DNA of 64,000 nt from Candidatus Anstonella stagnisolia (GTDB lineage: Archaea; Micrarchaeota; Micrarchaeia; Anstonellales; Anstonellaceae), in contig CABMCJ010000004.1 in assembly GCA_902384585.1 (NCBI GenBank), positions 1-64,000 on the forward strand, written 5' to 3'. Below, piece by piece: positions 48,428 to 57,214 of this stretch; positions within the stretch are counted from its first letter, which is position 1; every line of letters begins with the position of its first letter. The notes beneath the pieces were generated by a model, which worked only from the letters and a program-made list of their open reading frames with translations, did no database searches and was not told where the DNA came from. The translations under genes were made by a program, and so were the position numbers.

Positions 48428-49606
48428 ATGGCAACATCAGAAGAAATAATTGCAAGGGAAAAGAAAGCAGAACTTTCCTGCTACGGCAAGCGCCCATTTG
48501 TAGCCGAAAGAGGGGAAGGCACATACCTCTACGATAAGGAAGGAAAGCGCTACATTGACTGCGTGATGGGGCACGGCGTAGGGAACTTGGGTCACTGCCA
48601 CCCAAAAGTAGTGAAGGCGATACAGGAGCAGGCGCAGAAATTGATTTCCTGCCCAGAAGTTTTCCCACTTGAAATACGCGCGCAGTTTGAGGAGCTTTTG
48701 CTCTCAATAGCTCCGGGCGAAAAAATGCAAAAAGGAAAAGTATTTTTGTGCAACTCCGGCACGGAGGCAGTGGAAGCTGCAATAAAGCTCTCGCGCTCTT
48801 TCACAAAAAAGAAAGGTTTCATAGTTGCAATGAATGCATTCCACGGAAGGAGCACTGGCGCTGTTTCGCTCACGTTCAATCCAAAATACCGCGAGCCTTT
48901 TGAACCACTTATCGGTCCGATAAAACGGGTTAGGTACGGGGATGCGGCACTGATAGAGGCTGCTATTGATGATAGCATAGCCGCAGTAGTTCTGGAACCT
49001 GTGCAGGGAGAGGGCGGAGTGCGGCCTGCACCAGATGGATACCTTCAAGCAGTAAGAGAGGTATGCGACAAGCGCGGCATCCTCCTAATAATTGATGAAA
49101 TACAAACGGGTTTTGGCAGAACGGGAAAAATGTTTGCGTGCGAGCACTGGAACGTGCAGCCGGACATACTTTGCGTTGCAAAAAGCATTGCAGGCGGGCT
49201 TCCGTGCGGCGCAATGCTTGCGCGGGAAGGCTTGGATTTTGCCCCAATGCAGCACGGAAGCACGTTCGGGGGCAACCCAATGGTGTGCGCAGCAGGCATA
49301 GCCGCAATAAGCGCAATAAAAGAGGAAAAAATGTGCGAAAACGCAACCGAAGTAGGAAACTACCTCCTCTCACGCATGAAGGAATTTGAAACCTCAAAGA
49401 AACTCGTGCGCGAAGTGCGCGGAAAAGGCTTGATGCTCGCAATTGAGCTTAAGCAGCCAGGCAAAGAATATCTTGTGAAACTAATTGGCAATGGAGTGCT
49501 TGCACTTCCTGCAGGGGACATGGTGCTAAGGTTCCTTCCGCCTCTCACCCTTACAAGAGATCAGGCAGATGAGATAATAACTGCTCTTGACAAAACACTC
49601 GAATGA
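48428..49606 (+). CDS. lysJ: LysW-aminoadipate semialdehyde/acetylornithine aminotransferase
   Basis: FLCNSGTEAVEAAIKLSR, VLEPVQGEGGVRPAPDGYLQAVREVCDKRGILLIIDEIQTGFGRTGKMFACEHW. Confidence 0.93.
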   Translation: MATSEEIIAREKKAELSCYGKRPFVAERGEGTYLYDKEGKRYIDCVMGHGVGNLGHCHPKVVKAIQEQAQKLISCPEVFPLEIRAQFEELLLSIAPGEKMQKGKVFLCNSGTEAVEAAIKLSRSFTKKKGFIVAMNAFHGRSTGAVSLTFNPKYREPFEPLIGPIKRVRYGDAALIEAAIDDSIAAVVLEPVQGEGGVRPAPDGYLQAVREVCDKRGILLIIDEIQTGFGRTGKMFACEHWNVQPDILCVAKSIAGGLPCGAMLAREGLDFAPMQHGSTFGGNPMVCAAGIAAISAIKEEKMCENATEVGNYLLSRMKEFETSKKLVREVRGKGLMLAIELKQPGKEYLVKLIGNGVLALPAGDMVLRFLPPLTLTRDQADEIITALDKTLE

Positions 49607-49674
49607 GCGCCCGCAAAAACGCGGGCAGATGAGATAATAAATGCACCGGATGAAACTCTTGAATAGTTGATAGC

Positions 49675-50733
49675 ATGCCAAATTCCACCCCCGCAAGAAG
49701 GTTTCTCTCGCAGCTAGTGAGAACAAAAAGTTTTTCCGGCTCTGAGCAAGAGGCAGCAAAATTATGCGCTCAAAGGATGCGCGAGCTGGGCTATTTGCAC
49801 GTCAAGATAGATGAAGTCGGGAACGTGCTTGGCGCAAACTACGATTACACAAAAGACCCTCATGCAGACCTTCTGCTCTTCTCGCACCTCGACACAGTGG
49901 ACGGCTTTTGGGAAGTAAAAGAAGATTCACAGGGAATATCTGGCAGGGGCGCAGTGGACGCAAAGGGCTGCCTAGCTTCCTACATAGAAGCAGGGGCGCA
50001 CACACCAAAACACCTAAAAGTAGTAGTAGCGGGGGTTACAAAAGAAGAAGCGCTCATTTCCGAGGGCACAGAGCACCTCCTAACTTATCTTAAGCCCAAG
50101 CTCGCGGTAAACGGCGAGCCCTCAAACTGCGATGGCATTACAATCGCATACAAGGGCAGGCTGCTTGTGGAATGCCGCACAGAGGGAGAGGCAGCGCACG
50201 CAGGCATGAACGCGGAAAACCCCATTGAGCGCACAATAGAATACTATGAGAAATTGCGCAAGCACTTTCCCCGCCACCATGCATTTGAGTCTGTCATCTT
50301 CAATGTTACGCACATTGACTATGGGCACCGCGACGCGCTCAACGTAATTCCCGGGCAGCTTGACTTTTTCATAGACGTGCGCATACCTCCAAGCAGGGAC
50401 ATTGCCGAGATAACTAGACTGTTCAAGTCCTCTGCCCCAAAGGGCATCACTGTAAAAGTTACAAAGAGCTTTGCAGGCTCTGAAATGCAAATCTCGCACC
50501 CTCTTGTGCGTTCAATGGTACAGGCAGTGCGCTCCCAAGGAAGCACGCCGCGCTATTTGAAAAAATCCGGCGGCGCGGACATGAACATTTCAATGAACAT
50601 GGGCATTCCCACAATCGCATACGGGCCAGGGGACAGCAAGCTTGACCACACTGACAAGGAATTCCTCCACTGGAAGGACTATGAAAAAGCAATAGAAGTT
50701 CTAAAGAATTTGCTGCAAAACCTGAAAAACTAG
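49675..50733 (+). CDS. lysK: LysW-lysine/ornithine hydrolase (M20 family)
   Basis: LLLFSHLDTVDGFWEVKEDSQGISGRGAVDAKGCLASYIEA; KSGGADMNI; last in the cluster. Confidence 0.92.
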   Translation: MPNSTPARRFLSQLVRTKSFSGSEQEAAKLCAQRMRELGYLHVKIDEVGNVLGANYDYTKDPHADLLLFSHLDTVDGFWEVKEDSQGISGRGAVDAKGCLASYIEAGAHTPKHLKVVVAGVTKEEALISEGTEHLLTYLKPKLAVNGEPSNCDGITIAYKGRLLVECRTEGEAAHAGMNAENPIERTIEYYEKLRKHFPRHHAFESVIFNVTHIDYGHRDALNVIPGQLDFFIDVRIPPSRDIAEITRLFKSSAPKGITVKVTKSFAGSEMQISHPLVRSMVQAVRSQGSTPRYLKKSGGADMNISMNMGIPTIAYGPGDSKLDHTDKEFLHWKDYEKAIEVLKNLLQNLKN

Positions 50734-50791
50734 GGCTATAATCTACTTGTCAAAAACAGCCCAACAAACCCGCTTTGCGCGCAAAAGTAAC

Positions 50792-52516
50792 CTATTTGTC
50801 AAATAGCCTTTCCGCAATCGCTCCGTACGCAGGGCGCGAAATGAAAGCGCCCAGCAATGAGCCCAATATCGAAGAGGTCGCAAACCCTATTATCTCGACG
50901 AGCCCGGAAAAGAGCAGCAGCGGCACCATCGCGATTATTGCAACAGTCACGTTTGTGAATATGATGGAGAACGCCTTTTCAAGCTTCTTGTGCGCGCCGT
51001 CCGTTGTATTTTTCTTCAGAAGCTCGTCCGTAACCACGATTTGAGCATCTACCGACACTCCTATAGCTGCAATAATGCCTGCCATTCCTGCCAAGTCTAT
51101 TGTGAATGAGCCAAGTATTGCAACGAGCACAATTATTTCAGCAAGGCTGATCATCATTACAGGCAGCACGAGCTTTAGCGTGTGGTACCTCAGCGCAAGC
51201 ATGAATGAAATTGCAATGAGCGCAATCGCAGCGCCTATCGCGCTTACGCGCAGGAATTCCGCACCAAGTGGCGCAGGCACGCTTGTTGCGGACCCAAGTG
51301 AAATCCTTACGGGAAGCGCGCCTCCCTTCAATATCGACTCGACTTCGCGCGCATTCTTGTCAGCATCAAGCAGCCGCGCATTCCCTGTCCCAACTGCGGC
51401 GCCAGTAATTGAATATGACGGGCTGGACACTCCCCTTGTAACGTCAGGCGAAAGCCGCGGTGCGCTAAGCAGCCCAACCCCTCTCCACATGTTAAGCGTG
51501 TTTTGCGAAGACCCGAAAGAGCTTATGGAATACACTGGTTGCATGTCCTCGCTTGGCTTTTCAACAAGCAGGAAGCCCTTTTCTTTCAGTGCGCTGCGAA
51601 GCGCAATGCCGGTTGCGTTTGAAATAACCGCCTTTGTCTTGTTTGCAACAATAGTAAGGTTCCCAAAGTCCAGATTCTTTGCATCCAGCTCTTCCTCAAC
51701 GTATATCTCCACGTTGTCGCCCTCAAGCCTGAGGGATTTTGATGCAATCGCAAGGGCATCCTTCTGCGACATCTTCAACCCGGTAATGTTAAGGTTCTGC
51801 ATGAGCTCGCTTCTCTTGAGCACCACTATTGCGTTGCTTGGGCGGTCAAGGAACATGTAAAGCGGGTAATTCGCCTTCCCTTTCACGGTTTTTGAGAACT
51901 GCTCGTTTGCAGTAGTCGTAATCGTAAACGATACCCCCCAGTCTGCGCCCCCTATCGCAGTCGCAGGCAGCCTTCCAATTGTCCCGGAAAGTATGTCGTC
52001 ACCGCTCACCGCAACCTTGCCGTCCACTATGCCCTGGTACACGCCCTGCGAGGAAAGTATCCTCTCAATGTCGCTCACAAGCTGCGGATTGCTCTGGGGG
52101 ACTTCAACGTAAATTTCGCTGTCACCCACGGGGCGCACTTTCACTTCGCTAAGGCCGAATGCCGCGGAGCGGGTTTTTATTATCTGCACCATCTCGTCCA
52201 TTGTTGCCTGGTCAACAGGCTTCTCAAGCAAAATGGGTATCCTTACTCCACCTGAAAAATCAATGCCGAACTTGAGCCCGTTCGTGTAAGCGGAAAAGAG
52301 CGAAAGGAACACAATGCAAAGAAGCCCGGCAATTTTCACATTGTCGTTCTTCCAGAAAATCGTTGCAAGCCCGACCACCACTATGCCGCCCATGAATGCG
52401 GGCACCACCATGCTCTTTTGCAGCAGCATCCAGCTTGCGCAAAGGAGCGTGAATGCAAGCAGCGCAACTACCCTCCTGTCCTTTACGCCGCTTATGAGTT
52501 CGTTTTTAGTAATCAT
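50792..52516 (-). CDS. secD: Preprotein translocase subunit SecD
   Basis: GLKFGIDFSGGVRIPILLEKP...AAIGVSVDAQIVVTDELLKK. Confidence 0.93.
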   Translation of the reverse strand: MITKNELISGVKDRRVVALLAFTLLCASWMLLQKSMVVPAFMGGIVVVGLATIFWKNDNVKIAGLLCIVFLSLFSAYTNGLKFGIDFSGGVRIPILLEKPVDQATMDEMVQIIKTRSAAFGLSEVKVRPVGDSEIYVEVPQSNPQLVSDIERILSSQGVYQGIVDGKVAVSGDDILSGTIGRLPATAIGGADWGVSFTITTTANEQFSKTVKGKANYPLYMFLDRPSNAIVVLKRSELMQNLNITGLKMSQKDALAIASKSLRLEGDNVEIYVEEELDAKNLDFGNLTIVANKTKAVISNATGIALRSALKEKGFLLVEKPSEDMQPVYSISSFGSSQNTLNMWRGVGLLSAPRLSPDVTRGVSSPSYSITGAAVGTGNARLLDADKNAREVESILKGGALPVRISLGSATSVPAPLGAEFLRVSAIGAAIALIAISFMLALRYHTLKLVLPVMMISLAEIIVLVAILGSFTIDLAGMAGIIAAIGVSVDAQIVVTDELLKKNTTDGAHKKLEKAFSIIFTNVTVAIIAMVPLLLFSGLVEIIGFATSSILGSLLGAFISRPAYGAIAERLFDK

Positions 52517-52525
52517 TCCAATCCC

Positions 52526-53713
52526 TTAGTGCGAAAATATGCCCGTGAAAATGGGCTTCTCCTCTCCGGAGTGCCCCTCCTTTTCACGCTTTTCCGCATA
52601 GTTTAGTATAATGACTGCGTTTATGCCCCATGTGGCAAACACGTCGCCTACAAGCCCGCATATGGCAACGGTTGAAATCTCGTAATACGTCCCGATGTGC
52701 GTTATGTAGGAAAGCACAAAGAGCGAGCCAAACGCGACCATTGCCGCAAGGCTCATTGTCATCCCTGTTTTCATTGCATCGTATGCCCGCTCGGACGCGT
52801 GCCCCTCTTTCCTTTTTATCACGCGCATTGTGAGCAATATGTCCGTGTCAAGGGAGAATCCCACAAGCATAAGGAGCGCCGCAAAGGACGCGAGCGTGAA
52901 GGGTATGCCGAAAAGCCCCATTGCCCCAAGCGCAATCAATATGTCTGCCGCAGCGCCCGCAAGCACCGCGATGCTTGGCACGAGCGTCCTGTATATTATG
53001 AATACCGCTATTATCACAAGGAAAGTTGATACGAATACGACCCCCACCGCCTTCTCAATGAATTTCGAGGAAAGCGATGCGCTTATTTCCTCGATTGAAA
53101 TGGCATCGTATTTCATTGCGGTCCCAATCGCACTCAGGATGGCTGCCTTTTGCCCATCGTTTGCCTTTGCAAGCGCAGATGAAACTTCCCTCCTGAGCAC
53201 GTTTATGTTTTTCAAATCAGATGCTTTTTGCCCGGTCGCTGCAATTGCAAACGCCTCGTCAGCAGTTTTCTCAAGCTGCGCGCGCTCCTGCAAATAATTT
53301 TCCGCGCCGCTCAGGTTTCCCTGGTATAATGCCTCAAGCTTGGATACCTCGTCAACGTTTGCAAAAAAATCGCCCTTGAGCTGGTCTATCTTAAGCTGCT
53401 GGGGGCTCCTTGCAATTTCTATCTCCACCATGCTCTTGTATGCGGCAGTCGGGCTCTTGTACACCTTAAGGGAGGACACCTCTATGCCCGCATTCCGAAG
53501 CGCCGAATTCGCGGCAGCCTCGTCTATGTTCTCCTGGCTTGATGCAATCGTGATAAGCGTGCCGCCCTTGAACTCAACCCCGAGTCGTATTTGCGGTATG
53601 AAAAAGAGCGCAACCAGTATGATAATTATCGGGGCTATCGCAAGCATCCGATAGTTCCCCGTGTATGGGTTTGGAATAGAGACCATAAAACGCACCGTCA
53701 GTTCATCTCCCAT
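52526..53713 (-). CDS. secF: Preprotein translocase subunit SecF
   Basis: IRLGVEFKGGTLITI...LMLVGFSLDTDILLTMRVIKR; start placed at ATG 53713 (ORF track gives GTG 53725). Confidence 0.9.
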   Translation of the reverse strand: MGDELTVRFMVSIPNPYTGNYRMLAIAPIIIILVALFFIPQIRLGVEFKGGTLITIASSQENIDEAAANSALRNAGIEVSSLKVYKSPTAAYKSMVEIEIARSPQQLKIDQLKGDFFANVDEVSKLEALYQGNLSGAENYLQERAQLEKTADEAFAIAATGQKASDLKNINVLRREVSSALAKANDGQKAAILSAIGTAMKYDAISIEEISASLSSKFIEKAVGVVFVSTFLVIIAVFIIYRTLVPSIAVLAGAAADILIALGAMGLFGIPFTLASFAALLMLVGFSLDTDILLTMRVIKRKEGHASERAYDAMKTGMTMSLAAMVAFGSLFVLSYITHIGTYYEISTVAICGLVGDVFATWGINAVIILNYAEKREKEGHSGEEKPIFTGIFSH

Positions 53714-53732
53714 CAATGGTTTCACGCCATAT

Positions 53733-53742
53733 ATTTATAAAT
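53733..53742. promoter_or_regulatory. Perfectly palindromic TATA box shared by divergent secF and glycogen synthase
   Basis: ATTTATAAAT, centre 53737.5: 24.5 nt from ATG 53713 (-) and 25.5 nt from ATG 53763 (+). Confidence 0.65.
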
Positions 53743-53762
53743 CGCATCTCTGTTTCTTATGC

Positions 53763-55592
53763 ATGGCGGATTTCCTCTTTGAAGTTTCCTCGGAAGCAGG
53801 CAGGCAAATAGGCGGCATTTACACCGTGCTTCAAAGCAAGGCGCCCTTCATGCTCAAGGAGTACAAGAAGAACTACTGCATGGTCGGCTTTCTGGACGAG
53901 AAGTGCAAAAACGACGTAGTGGAGGAAAAGCCCCCAAAAGAGGTGCAGGCTGCTTTTGACGCCCTTTCCCCCCTTGGCATAAAATTCAGGTACGGCAGGT
54001 GGGCATACGGCTCAAACGTGCCCATAATTCTTGTGGACGCAAAGGAGATGGGCGAGCGCACCGTGGAATACAATGACGGGGGGAAAAAGCTTGACAAGCG
54101 GGCAAATTATTTCAAGTTCCTCCTGTGGAAAAACTTCACAATAGATTCCCTTATGGAATCCTCCTGGGATTTCACCGAGAACGTTGTTTGGGGCTTTGGG
54201 GTGGGGATGCTGCTTGAGGAACTGCTCAAGGCGCAAAAATACAAGGGCAAGAAAACCGTGTGCCATTTCCACGAATGGATTTGCGGCAGCGCGCTCCTCT
54301 ACCTTAAGATGAACAACGTGCAGGCGGCAACCGTCTTCACAACGCACGCAACGGTCTTGGGTCGCTCGCTTTCTTCCACTGGCAGGGACGTGCTTGCAGA
54401 GGCGCAAAAGGCAAGCCACCCGATTGCAATCAGCGAGGCATACCGGCTCAAGGTGGAAGGCAAGCACCAGCTTGAAATGCAGGCTGCGCTCAATGCCGAA
54501 GTTTTCACCACCGTGAGCGAGACAGTCGCGGCAGAGGTAAAATACATCCTTGGGAGGAAGGCGGACATAATCACGCTCAACGGGCTGGATTTTTCAAAAA
54601 CAGAAGACCCGAAAACGCTGCAAAGCATTGCAAAATACGCCAGAAGCGAACTTTTGCAGTTTGCCGAAAGCTGCATCACGCCCTATTATGTGCAGAGGTA
54701 CGACAACGGGCTCATGGTGTTCATTTCGGGCAGGTACGAATTCCTCAACAAGGGATTCGACATTTTCATAAGCGCGCTTGCAGAGCTGAACAAAAGGCTT
54801 GCGGCAAAGGCAAAGAAAAACGACAAGCGGGTGTTTGCATTCATTTTCGCCCCTTCTTCGGTGCGCGGCCCCAAGATTTCCATAATAAAGAATTACCTCC
54901 TGCTTGACAAGATAAACGAATTCGTGAGCACGCTTCCGGAGGCAAAGGGCAAAAAATACCACAACATCCAGTCCCTTGCTGCAGACTTGAAGGGCAGGGC
55001 AAAAAACGACGTGCAAAACATGATGAGCGGCTTTACGAAAGACGGGCCTGCGCCGCACATAAACTGCTTTGACCTCAACTACCAAAATGACGCAATACTC
55101 AAGGGCTGCATAGAGTGCGGGCTTACGAACAAGAAAGAGGACCACGTGAAGGTGCTTTTCTACCCCACGTACCTAAAGCCAAACGACGGGCTCATGAACC
55201 TGAGCTACTATGATGCGATTGCAGGCATGGACTGCGGCGTTTTCCCCTCGCGCTACGAGCCTTTTGGCTACACTCCGGTAGAGGCAGGGCTGAAAATGAA
55301 CGTTGCAATCACGTCCGATACCACGGGCTTTGGGAGGTTCATAAAAAGCAAGGTGCCCAGCCTGAAAAAGCGCGGGCTGAAAGTAATCTCCATGGAGGGA
55401 AAGAGCGCGCAGGCTGCTTCGAAGGAACTTGCGGACGAGCTTGAGGCGCTTTATTTCGCAGACGAGAAAAAGCTCCTTGCGCTCAAGAAAGATTCCTTTG
55501 CGCTTGTGAAGCTTTGCGACTGGAAAAGCTTAAGCATATATTATTTCAATGCGCACAGGCTTGCAGTAAGGAAAAAATTCGGCGGAAAATAA
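53763..55592 (+). CDS. GT3-family (eukaryote-like) glycogen synthase
   Basis: FLFEVSSEAGRQIGGIYTVLQSKAPFM, VCHFHEWICGSALLYLKMN, GVFPSRYEPFGYTPVEAGLKMNVAITSDTTGFGRF. Confidence 0.9.
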   Translation: MADFLFEVSSEAGRQIGGIYTVLQSKAPFMLKEYKKNYCMVGFLDEKCKNDVVEEKPPKEVQAAFDALSPLGIKFRYGRWAYGSNVPIILVDAKEMGERTVEYNDGGKKLDKRANYFKFLLWKNFTIDSLMESSWDFTENVVWGFGVGMLLEELLKAQKYKGKKTVCHFHEWICGSALLYLKMNNVQAATVFTTHATVLGRSLSSTGRDVLAEAQKASHPIAISEAYRLKVEGKHQLEMQAALNAEVFTTVSETVAAEVKYILGRKADIITLNGLDFSKTEDPKTLQSIAKYARSELLQFAESCITPYYVQRYDNGLMVFISGRYEFLNKGFDIFISALAELNKRLAAKAKKNDKRVFAFIFAPSSVRGPKISIIKNYLLLDKINEFVSTLPEAKGKKYHNIQSLAADLKGRAKNDVQNMMSGFTKDGPAPHINCFDLNYQNDAILKGCIECGLTNKKEDHVKVLFYPTYLKPNDGLMNLSYYDAIAGMDCGVFPSRYEPFGYTPVEAGLKMNVAITSDTTGFGRFIKSKVPSLKKRGLKVISMEGKSAQAASKELADELEALYFADEKKLLALKKDSFALVKLCDWKSLSIYYFNAHRLAVRKKFGGK

Positions 55593-55702
55593 GCTTGCGG
55601 GAAAAGCGCGCCCAAGCGCGGGAAAGGCTTGCCGGAACAAATAATCCCAATGCGCGCATGCGCAGGAAAAATCCGGCTGAAAATAATTTCAGGTGAGAAC
55701 AA

Positions 55703-56062
55703 ATGGAACTGAGCGACCTAATGATGCAGGAAGCCCACACAAGCCGCGCAAAGGCAAAGCGCAACCTGCTGCTTGCAATCCTCATGGTGGCATTCGTGTT
55801 TTGCGTTGCGGTTGTGGCATACCACAATTTCGAGGGCTGGGACTGGATAACCGCCCTCTATTTCACCACAAGCACAATCACCACGGTAGGATACGGGGAT
55901 GTTACGCCGAAAAGCGACATTGGCAGGCTTTTCACCGTCTTTTTCATCTGGATAGGCGTGAGCATAGGCTTCTACGCTCTCTACTCAATTTCCAAATACA
56001 CAAGCTCCCGCGCAGAGGAGCGCTTTGGCGAAGTGATAGAAGGGTTCAAGCACAAAAAGTAG
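55703..56062 (+). CDS. Two-TM potassium channel-like protein
   Basis: ITALYFTTSTITTVGYGDVTPKSDIGRLFTVFFIWIGV: canonical selectivity filter. Confidence 0.93.
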   Translation: MELSDLMMQEAHTSRAKAKRNLLLAILMVAFVFCVAVVAYHNFEGWDWITALYFTTSTITTVGYGDVTPKSDIGRLFTVFFIWIGVSIGFYALYSISKYTSSRAEERFGEVIEGFKHKK

Positions 56063-56110
56063 CCCAATCCTAATGCTTTATATTATTTTTTGCTCTAACG
56101 ATGATGTGGG

Positions 56111-57214
56111 TTGAATTTGGCAAAACTCACAGCAACTGTAAAAAAGCCGGCTCTTCTTGCGCTCGCAGACGGCACTGTTTTTGAAGGAAAGGGTTTTGGG
56201 GCAAATTCCATAAGCGAAGGCGAGCTTGTTTTCAACACATCAATGTTCGGTTACCAGGAGTCCCTTACAGACCCAAGCTACGCAGGGCAAATCCTTGTTG
56301 CGACTTATCCCCTTATCGGGAATTACGGCATAAGCAAGGATGCGTGGGAAAGCAAAAAAGTGCACGTTGCAGGGTATGCGGTGCGCGAACTTTGCGAAAC
56401 CCCATCGCATTTTGAGTGCATAAAAACCCTTGACAAATATTTGCAGGAGAACAACGTGCCTGGGATTTGCAGCCTTGATACTCGCTCAATCGTAAGGAAG
56501 ATACGGAATTTCGGCGTGATGCCTTCATGTTTGCAAGTGGCAGAGCGCGCAGACGACATAGACGCAAAGAGCCTAATTGCGCGCGCAAAAGCACTTGACT
56601 ATTCCAAAATAGATTTTGTGAAAAAGGTTTCCCCAAAGAACGTGCAGGAATACGGAAGCGGCCCCAAAACAGTAGTCCTCATTGACTGCGGCGCAAAGGA
56701 AAACATTGTGCGCGAGCTTGTTGCGAGAAACCTGAAAGTTGTGCGCGTGCCCGCATTCGCATCAGAAAAAGAAATACGCTCATACTCCCCTTCAGGCATC
56801 ATGGTTTCCAACGGCCCAGGGGACCCTGCGCTGCTTGGGGAAATCGCATCCACCCTCCGCTCGCTATTCGACATCCCAATATTTGGAATCTGCCTTGGGC
56901 ATCAGATACTTGCGCATGCAATAGGGGGAAGCACATACAAGCTCAAGTTCGGGCACCGCGGTGCAAACCACCCTGTGCTTGAGGTAAAGACAGGAAAGGT
57001 TGCAATAACGTCCCAAAACCACGGCTACGCAGTTGATGAAAAAGGGATTTCTTCAGATTTCGAAATAACGCACATAAACCTCAACGACAATACTGTTGAG
57101 GGATTGGCGCACAAAAAACTCCCTATATTTTCAATACAGTACCATCCCGAGGCCTGCCCTGGCCCGCACGACAGCAAATATTTCTTTGAGAGGTTTGTAA
57201 AATGCCTGAAGTGA
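56111..57214 (+). CDS. carA: Carbamoyl-phosphate synthase small subunit
   Basis: FNTSMFGYQESLTDPSYAGQI, GICLGHQILAHAIGG, SIQYHPEACPGPHDS; non-ATG (TTG) start. Confidence 0.96.
   Translation: MNLAKLTATVKKPALLALADGTVFEGKGFGANSISEGELVFNTSMFGYQESLTDPSYAGQILVATYPLIGNYGISKDAWESKKVHVAGYAVRELCETPSHFECIKTLDKYLQENNVPGICSLDTRSIVRKIRNFGVMPSCLQVAERADDIDAKSLIARAKALDYSKIDFVKKVSPKNVQEYGSGPKTVVLIDCGAKENIVRELVARNLKVVRVPAFASEKEIRSYSPSGIMVSNGPGDPALLGEIASTLRSLFDIPIFGICLGHQILAHAIGGSTYKLKFGHRGANHPVLEVKTGKVAITSQNHGYAVDEKGISSDFEITHINLNDNTVEGLAHKKLPIFSIQYHPEACPGPHDSKYFFERFVKCLK

Noticed and set aside
49604-49666. lysJ TGA as selenocysteine/pyrrolysine or recoded stop
   Set aside because: TGA ends many genes here and the position is the normal C-terminus; the echo pattern at other genes explains the downstream similarity better.
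56101-56190. ATGATG just upstream of carA as alternative start/uORF
   Set aside because: Out of frame with carA; the short frame has no supporting features. carA TTG start retained, although TSS mapping would be needed.
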